Part shown: positions 58,815-64,000 of the stretch, piece by piece
Layout: every line of letters begins with the position of its first letter
Numbering within the stretch: position 1 is the stretch's first letter
NCBI GenBank assembly: GCA_023386315.1
Contig: JAEWJZ010000030.1
Span: forward strand, 124,001-188,000
Length of the DNA: 64,000 nt
From: Bacillota bacterium
GTDB taxonomy: Bacteria > Bacillota > Clostridia > Lachnospirales > Lachnospiraceae
Direction of reading: 5' to 3'
Translations under genes and position numbers: made by a program
Notes under the pieces: generated by a model
The model's database searches: none
Seen by the model: the letters and a program-made list of their open reading frames with translations, nothing else
Told to the model about the DNA's origin: nothing

Positions 58815-60062
58815 ATGAAAAATCTTTTAATCGCCCAGTCTGGAGGTCCAACCGCAGTAATTAATGCAAGCCTGGCCGGAGTGGCGGAAGCCGCCTGCGT
58901 AAGCAGCCGGGTGGATGGGATACTGGGGGCTTTTTACGGAATTCAGGGAGTGCTGAATGAGCGTTTTGTGGATTTGAAAAAAGTCCTTAAGAATTCCAGT
59001 GATTCTTCCCTACTTTGCCAGACTCCCGCTTCACTCCTTGGTTCCTGCCGTTATCCTTTAAAGCCATGGAGAGAGGATGAGGATGAATACGAAAAACTGG
59101 TGGGGATTTTTAGAAAGCACCATATTTCCTATTTTATTTATATTGGAGGAAATGACTCCATGGACACGGTTTTTAAACTTTCAAAATATTTAAAAGAAAA
59201 AGGAATCGGAGATATTCTGGTAGCGGGAGTGCCAAAAACCATTGATAACGATCTGGAGGGAACCGATCACTGTCCCGGATTTGGTTCCGCAGCCAAATAT
59301 GTTGCTGCAACAGTGGCGGAGCTGGAACGTGACATATCTGTTTATCCGGTTCCTGGGGTCACGATCGTGGAGATAATGGGAAGAAATGCAGGCTGGCTTA
59401 CCGCCGCCTCCGCTCTTTCCAGAATTAACGGCGGTCCGGGTCCTGAACTGATTTATCTGTGTGAGACGGCATTTACCATGGAACGGTTTCTGGAAGACAT
59501 GAGGCGGATGATGTCCCGGAAAAAGGCATTTCTCATAGCAGTCAGCGAGGGGTTAAAGGATGGAAACGGCTGCTATATCTCAGAGCAGGTGCAGACAGAG
59601 CAGGCCGATGCATTTGGCCACAAATATATATCAGGTGCAGGAAAGGTTTTGGAGAATCTGATTCGTTCCAGTCTGGGCTGCAAGGTGAGGACGGTAGAGC
59701 TCAGCCTGATGCAGCGATGTGCAGCCCATATCGCCAGCGAAACGGACTTAAAGGAGGCCTGGATGCTGGGGGGAAAAGCATTGCAGTGCATCCTTGATGG
59801 AAAGAACGGGGAGATGGCTTCCATAAGAAGGCTGTCGTCTGATCCCTATATTGTGGAATTTACTTCCGTATATTCAGGAGAAGCGGCAAACCGGGAAAAA
59901 AAGGTGCCAGAAGGAATGATATGCAGCAGCGGATGTGATGTTAATGAGAAAATGATGGAGTATTTACGTCCTCTGATTCAGGGAGAACGAAATGTCAGGT
60001 ATGAGAATGGGATACCGGCGCATTTAATCCTGGATGGAAGTATGGCAGGGATAATGACATAA
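58815..60062 (+). CDS. pfp: 6-phosphofructokinase, pyrophosphate-dependent type
   Basis: Interconverts fructose-6-phosphate and fructose-1,6-bisphosphate, reversibly if it uses PPi. The 415 residues include IAQSGGPTAVINASL, the donor-site motif GGNDSMDT and PKTIDNDLEGTDHCPGFGSAAKY. An Asp in the position after the third residue of GGxDS and the Lys in PKTIDND are the marks of PPi-type enzymes; ATP enzymes have GGDGS and PGTIDND. It ends the C4-acid operon just before a terminator. A PPi enzyme would let DHAP-derived fructose bisphosphate flow back to hexose phosphate. Confidence 0.87.
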   Translation: MKNLLIAQSGGPTAVINASLAGVAEAACVSSRVDGILGAFYGIQGVLNERFVDLKKVLKNSSDSSLLCQTPASLLGSCRYPLKPWREDEDEYEKLVGIFRKHHISYFIYIGGNDSMDTVFKLSKYLKEKGIGDILVAGVPKTIDNDLEGTDHCPGFGSAAKYVAATVAELERDISVYPVPGVTIVEIMGRNAGWLTAASALSRINGGPGPELIYLCETAFTMERFLEDMRRMMSRKKAFLIAVSEGLKDGNGCYISEQVQTEQADAFGHKYISGAGKVLENLIRSSLGCKVRTVELSLMQRCAAHIASETDLKEAWMLGGKALQCILDGKNGEMASIRRLSSDPYIVEFTSVYSGEAANREKKVPEGMICSSGCDVNEKMMEYLRPLIQGERNVRYENGIPAHLILDGSMAGIMT

Positions 60063-60075
60063 AAGTTATGAGAAG

Positions 60076-60114
60076 AAAGACAGGCATTTGCGAAACGCAG
60101 AGTCTGTCTTTTTA
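60076..60114 (+). terminator. Terminator of the C4-acid operon
   Basis: An 8-base outer stem AAAGACAG (60076-60083) with CTGTCTTT (60104-60111), an inner TGCG/CGCA pairing, then further T. Confidence 0.75.
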
Positions 60115-60221
60115 GTGGAAAATCTTGTAAAAAAAACTATTGGACAGGAAACAAATATGATACAATATTTATTAAAGCAGCTTTTAGTTCAATAGCAAAT
60201 CTTATCATGCGGAGGAAGAAT

Positions 60222-61343
60222 ATGCAATATCGTGATTTTGGAAAGACAGGAATAAAAGTTTCAGCACTCGGGTTCGGAGCCATGCGGCTTCCTCTTTTGG
60301 GAGAAAATCAGGTAGATGAGAAGCGGGCGGTTGCCATGATCCGTCATGCCATTGATCAGGGGGTCAACTACATCGACACTGCCTATCCCTATCATGAGGG
60401 GGAAAGCGAAAGGATAGTAGGGGAAGCGCTGCAGGAAGGATACAGGGAGAAAACTTATCTGGCAACGAAATGTCCTGTATGGAAGCTTGAAAAGGAAGAA
60501 GATTTTGAAGAAGTATTAGATGAGCAGTTAAGAAAGTTAAAGACAGATCATGTGGATTTTTATCTGCTTCATGCTCTAAGCAGAGACCGGTTTGAAGAGA
60601 AGATAAAAAAGTTTAAACTGGTGGAGAAGATGGAAAAAGCGAGAGCTGATGGAAAAATTAAATATATTGGTTTTTCCTTCCATGATTCATATGACGTATT
60701 TCAGGATATCCTAGATTATTATGATGGATGGGATTTCTGCCAGATTCAGTATAACTATGTGGATTTAACACATCAGGCGGGCTTAAAAGGACTGAAGGAG
60801 GCTGCGAAAAAAGGGCTTGCCGTAGTCATTATGGAGCCGCTTTTAGGCGGAAGACTGGCAAATCCCGCACCCCATGTAAAAGAAGCGTTAGGCGAAGAAA
60901 AATCCAGTGTGGAATATGCCCTTGACTTTTTATGGGATCAGCCGGAAGTCAGCCTGCTTTTAAGCGGAATGAGCGATGAACAGCAGCTGGAAGATAATCT
61001 TCTGTATGCAGACAGAAGCCATATCGGTATGGTATCGGAAGAAGAACATGCCATGTACCGGAAGGCTAAGGAGATCTTTGACTCCATGGCTTTAGTTGGG
61101 TGTACCGGCTGCCGCTACTGCGTTCCCTGCCCCTTCGGACTGGAGATCCCAGAGATATTCTCCTACTATAATATGACAGCTGCCCACAGAGAGGACGAGG
61201 CCAAAGCAGGGTATGAAGGCCTTAAGATTAAAGCGGACAGCTGCAAAACCTGTCACAGATGTGAAAAGGAATGCCCCCAGATGATTAAAATCAGCCAGGT
61301 CATGCCGGAAGTTGCAAAGGTGTTTGAAAACATACAGGCTTAA
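60222..61343 (+). CDS. Aldo/keto reductase with C-terminal 4Fe-4S ferredoxin-like domain
   Basis: A 373-residue oxidoreductase. The AKR barrel covers about 1-280, with YIDTAYPYHEGES, catalytic Lys in LATKCP and His in FYLLHAL. The tail carries two cysteine clusters (CTGCRYCVPCPFGLEIPEIF and CKTCHRCEKECPQ), which should hold iron-sulfur clusters. Such fused proteins are frequent in clostridia, and their substrates are unknown. The ATG at 60222 has CGGAGGAAG just upstream; an ATG at 60207 would include that site in the coding region. A TTGGAC/TACAAT pair at 60140-60166 with a short 15-base spacer may be the promoter. Confidence 0.88.
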   Translation: MQYRDFGKTGIKVSALGFGAMRLPLLGENQVDEKRAVAMIRHAIDQGVNYIDTAYPYHEGESERIVGEALQEGYREKTYLATKCPVWKLEKEEDFEEVLDEQLRKLKTDHVDFYLLHALSRDRFEEKIKKFKLVEKMEKARADGKIKYIGFSFHDSYDVFQDILDYYDGWDFCQIQYNYVDLTHQAGLKGLKEAAKKGLAVVIMEPLLGGRLANPAPHVKEALGEEKSSVEYALDFLWDQPEVSLLLSGMSDEQQLEDNLLYADRSHIGMVSEEEHAMYRKAKEIFDSMALVGCTGCRYCVPCPFGLEIPEIFSYYNMTAAHREDEAKAGYEGLKIKADSCKTCHRCEKECPQMIKISQVMPEVAKVFENIQA

Positions 61344-61369
61344 CGGAAACCAGTAAGGAGGGACTGTTT

Positions 61370-62869
61370 ATGCTGGAGAAAATTGATTTATCAAAGAAAA
61401 TCGATAAGGAAACTTACAAAAAGACAGAAAAAGAACAGAGTGAAAAGCTGGGGTCATTGCAGCGCCAATGCAAAGAAGCCGGGATTCCTGTCATGATTGT
61501 GTTTGAGGGAATGGGAGCCTCAGGTAAGGGAACTCAGATCAATCACTTAATTCAGGCCCTTGATCCCAGAGGTTTTGACGTCTATGCCAATGATAAATCA
61601 ACGGACGAGGAGCGTATGCGTCCCTTCCTCTGGCGCTTTTTTACAAAGCTGCCCGCCCAGGGAAGAATTGCAGTCTTTGACAGAAGCTGGTACCGTCAGG
61701 TAACCATGGAGCGTTTTTCTGGAAAGATTCCTGATGAAGATTTAGCCGGGGCCTTTCATGACATACAGTCCTTTGAACGGCAGCTCACTGATGACGGGAT
61801 GGTAATTATCAAGCTGTTTCTCTATGTTTCCAGGGAAGAGCAGAAAAAGCGGTTTAAAAAGCTGGAAAGTTCAAAGGAAACCAGCTGGAGAGTGACAAAG
61901 GAAGACTGGAAGCGCAACACGGAATATGACCGGTTCCTGCATATCTGCGAAGAGATGCTTCAGAATACCGACATGGATTACGCTCCGTGGACCATTATTG
62001 AGGCAACCGATAAAGAGTATGCTGCAGCCAAGATCATGACATGTGTTGCTGACTGTCTGGAGGATGCTTTAAATAAGAAGAATTTAAACGGAGGCGCAAA
62101 GGAGAAGGAAGTGCCTGTCCGTTCAGAGAGCTTTAAAGCAGGCGTTCTCTCCGGCGTGGATTTAACCAAGTCCATCTCAAAGGAAGAATACAAAAAGGAA
62201 ATTGACCGTCTTCAGAAGAAGCTGGAATTTCTCCACAGCCAGATTTACCGCCTGCGGATACCGGTGGTACTGGGGTTTGAGGGCTGGGATGCGGCTGGAA
62301 AAGGCGGAGCCATCAAACGGCTTACCAGCCATCTGGATCCGAGAGGCTATAAAGTATACCCCACAGCTGCCCCCAATGATATCGAACGGGTTCATCACTA
62401 TCTCTGGCGTTTCTGGAATCATGTGCCGAAAGCAGGACATATCGCCATATTTGACCGCACCTGGTATGGGAGAGTACTTGTTGAACGGGTGGAGGGCTTC
62501 TGCAGAGAGAGCCAGTGGAAACAGGCATACCAGGAAATCAATGAAATGGAAAGCCACCTGGCAAATGCAGGCGCCGTTGTCATCAAATTCTGGCTTCATA
62601 TCGATAAAGACGAACAGGAAAAACGTTTTAAAGAACGTCAGGCAGATCCGTTAAAGCAGTGGAAAATTACGGAAGAAGACTGGAGAAACAGGGAAAAATG
62701 GGATCAGTATGAATCAGCGGTCAATGAGATGCTGGTCCGTACCTCCACAACCTATGCACCATGGGTGGTAGTGGAAGGAAACTGCAAGTATTATGCAAGG
62801 GTCAAGATCTTAAAAACTGTGGTGGAAGCGTTGGAAGATAAGATAAAAGAAGTGAATAATCGTCCCTGA
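61370..62869 (+). CDS. pap: Polyphosphate:AMP phosphotransferase (two-domain PPK2 family)
   Basis: Transfers phosphate from polyphosphate to a nucleoside monophosphate. The 499 residues consist of two PPK2 domains in tandem (about 1-235 and 260-499). Walker A motifs are FEGMGASGKGTQ and FEGWDAAGKGGAIK; conserved later motifs are VFDRSWYRQV and IFDRTWYGRVLVERVEGF. Two-domain PPK2 proteins make ADP from AMP. The second domain is the canonical one, while the first has an altered P-loop and may be regulatory. It follows the AKR gene by 26 bases and could share its transcript. Confidence 0.9.
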   Translation: MLEKIDLSKKIDKETYKKTEKEQSEKLGSLQRQCKEAGIPVMIVFEGMGASGKGTQINHLIQALDPRGFDVYANDKSTDEERMRPFLWRFFTKLPAQGRIAVFDRSWYRQVTMERFSGKIPDEDLAGAFHDIQSFERQLTDDGMVIIKLFLYVSREEQKKRFKKLESSKETSWRVTKEDWKRNTEYDRFLHICEEMLQNTDMDYAPWTIIEATDKEYAAAKIMTCVADCLEDALNKKNLNGGAKEKEVPVRSESFKAGVLSGVDLTKSISKEEYKKEIDRLQKKLEFLHSQIYRLRIPVVLGFEGWDAAGKGGAIKRLTSHLDPRGYKVYPTAAPNDIERVHHYLWRFWNHVPKAGHIAIFDRTWYGRVLVERVEGFCRESQWKQAYQEINEMESHLANAGAVVIKFWLHIDKDEQEKRFKERQADPLKQWKITEEDWRNREKWDQYESAVNEMLVRTSTTYAPWVVVEGNCKYYARVKILKTVVEALEDKIKEVNNRP

Positions 62870-62935
62870 CCACTTGTGTTTTCCTCTTTTTTCGTGTAAA
62901 GTAGGAGGAAGTGAACAAAGGCAGGAGGAAAGGGC

Positions 62936-64000
62936 ATGAATACGGTTTTAATCGTGGGCGGGGGCGCTGCAGGGATGCTGGCTGGAATAGCAGCAGCCAT
63001 GAAGGGCAGTACCGTCCACATTTTTGAGAAAAATGAGAAGCTTGGTAAAAAAGTTTATATTACGGGAAAAGGCCGGTGCAATGTGACCAATGCCTGTGAT
63101 ACAGAGGAGCTGTTCGGGAATGTTGTCACCAATTCCAAATTCCTTTACAGCAGTTTTTACGGTTTTACCAATTTCGATATGATGGAACTTTTAGAAACCC
63201 TTGGCTGCCGGTTAAAGACGGAACGGGGAAACCGGGTGTTTCCTGCATCAGATAAGGCATCTGATGTCATAAAAGCATTAAACAGCAGGCTTCTGGAGCT
63301 TGGAGTTACGATTCATTACCGGAAAAAGGCGGAAAAACTGATTCTTGATAACGGTGCTGTGAAGGGGATTGTTGTCAGTGACAGTTCAGGAAAGAAGTCT
63401 TTCTATGGAGACAGCGTGATTATTGCCTGCGGAGGTTATTCCTATCAGACCACCGGTTCCACGGGAGATGGCTATGAACTGGCAAAAGAAGCCGGTCACA
63501 CCATGATTCCCTTATCTCCGGCACTGGTTCCTTTCGTGGTGGAAGAGCCTGTGATTAAGGAGCTTCAGGGACTTTCCCTGCGCAATGTGGAAGCGGCGGT
63601 TATGAAAGGCAGCAAGGTTATTTACCGGGAATTCGGAGAGATGCTTTTTACCCACTACGGAGTCAGTGGTCCGGTTCTTTTGAGCGCCAGCAGCTATGCG
63701 GCTAAGGAACTTAAAAAAGGTCCCCTTACCCTTACTATAGATTTAAAGCCTGCGCTGACGGAGGAACAGCTGGACGCCAGAATTTTAAGAGATTTCGAGG
63801 AGTCCATGAATAAGCAGTTTAAAAATGCTCTGGGCAGCTTATATCCGGCTAAACTAATCCCTGTCATCATTGATGCAAGCAAAATTTCACCGGAAAAGAA
63901 GGTTAATGAGATTACAAGGGAGGAACGTCAGGCTCTGATTCGTGTAACCAAGGCGTTTACCATGACTCTGACTGCACTGAGAGGCTACAATGAGGCCATT
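62936..64000 (+). CDS. HI0933-family NAD(P)/FAD-dependent oxidoreductase (3' end outside window)
   Basis: A flavoprotein of the YhiN/HI0933/BaiN family. The FAD-binding motif is LIVGGGAAGMLAGIAAA at the N-terminus, followed by EKNEKLGKKVYITGKGRCNVTN, the family hallmark. Further family segments are CGGYSYQTTGSTGDGYELAKEAGH and FGEMLFTHYGVSGPVLL. The first 355 codons are in the window without a stop; relatives have about 400-420 residues. AGGAGGAAAGG precedes the ATG at 62936. The general function is unclear; some relatives reduce flavins or bile-acid intermediates. Confidence 0.9.
   Translation, partial: MNTVLIVGGGAAGMLAGIAAAMKGSTVHIFEKNEKLGKKVYITGKGRCNVTNACDTEELFGNVVTNSKFLYSSFYGFTNFDMMELLETLGCRLKTERGNRVFPASDKASDVIKALNSRLLELGVTIHYRKKAEKLILDNGAVKGIVVSDSSGKKSFYGDSVIIACGGYSYQTTGSTGDGYELAKEAGHTMIPLSPALVPFVVEEPVIKELQGLSLRNVEAAVMKGSKVIYREFGEMLFTHYGVSGPVLLSASSYAAKELKKGPLTLTIDLKPALTEEQLDARILRDFEESMNKQFKNALGSLYPAKLIPVIIDASKISPEKKVNEITREERQALIRVTKAFTMTLTALRGYNEAI

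Noticed and set aside
1..64000. CRISPR arrays, tRNA or rRNA genes, prophage genes
   Set aside because: No regularly spaced repeats, no cloverleaf-like element and no phage structural or integrase genes were noticed; a full covariance scan was not possible.

Overview
The window reads as chromosomal DNA of a low-to-mid GC, Gram-positive, saccharolytic gut or soil clostridium, most like Lachnospiraceae (Lacrimispora/Enterocloster-type). This is inferred from the AGGAGG ribosome-binding sites, the gene families (SecDF fusion, PPi-type phosphofructokinase, polyP:AMP phosphotransferase, flavodiiron protein, HI0933-type flavoprotein) and the very high density of carbohydrate operons with local regulators. 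I cannot assign a species. Most genes lie on the + strand. I noticed no rRNA, tRNA, CRISPR array, prophage or intact insertion sequence.

Layout. 1-1.8 kb: tail of a probable LacI regulator and a GH13 alpha-glucosidase. 1.9-6 kb: a Cys-rich MarR-like regulator, an unknown membrane protein, SecDF and ferritin. 6-12.4 kb: an AraC regulator, a sugar ABC importer (binding lipoprotein and two permeases, no ATPase) and a GH42 beta-galactosidase. 12.4-30.7 kb: a large aldarate (glucarate/galactarate-type) region. It has two paralogous PrpR-N/PAS/AAA-type regulators, tartronate semialdehyde reductase, a DapA-family aldolase, glycerate kinase, an aldo/keto reductase, an esterase, several LysR genes (some broken), two tandem glucarate dehydratases and a complete TctBAC tripartite transporter. 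Together these would import an aldarate, dehydrate it, cleave it to pyruvate and tartronate semialdehyde, and send the latter to phosphoglycerate.

30.7-32.6 kb is an AT-rich islet with a transposase remnant, an unrecognised secreted protein and a small two-helix membrane protein. 32.6-37.9 kb is a sucrose PTS locus (scrR, scrB, scrA, then a Nif3-family gene) with an unusually clear promoter and two palindromic operators. 37.9-44 kb holds an orphan response regulator, a divergent TetR/MFS pair, a GNAT acetyltransferase, a divergent LysR/APC permease pair and a candidate structured RNA. 44-51 kb holds a cytidylate-kinase-like protein, a class IV aminotransferase, PxpA, a flavodiiron protein, a translationally coupled HTH/ClpP pair, and a DUF523/HD/arginase-like run whose last gene has no ordinary start codon.

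51-60 kb: aspartokinase, then a DeoR regulator and triosephosphate isomerase flanking a six-gene operon (PdxA2, DUF1537 four-carbon acid kinase, RpiB, KDG-type permease, YcxB-like protein, PPi-type phosphofructokinase). The families point to D-threonate/D-erythronate-type catabolism to DHAP, followed by reversible entry to hexose phosphate. The window closes with a ferredoxin-type aldo/keto reductase, a two-domain polyP:AMP phosphotransferase and a truncated HI0933-family flavoprotein.

All calls rest on reading the sequence and on family knowledge. No database search was run.
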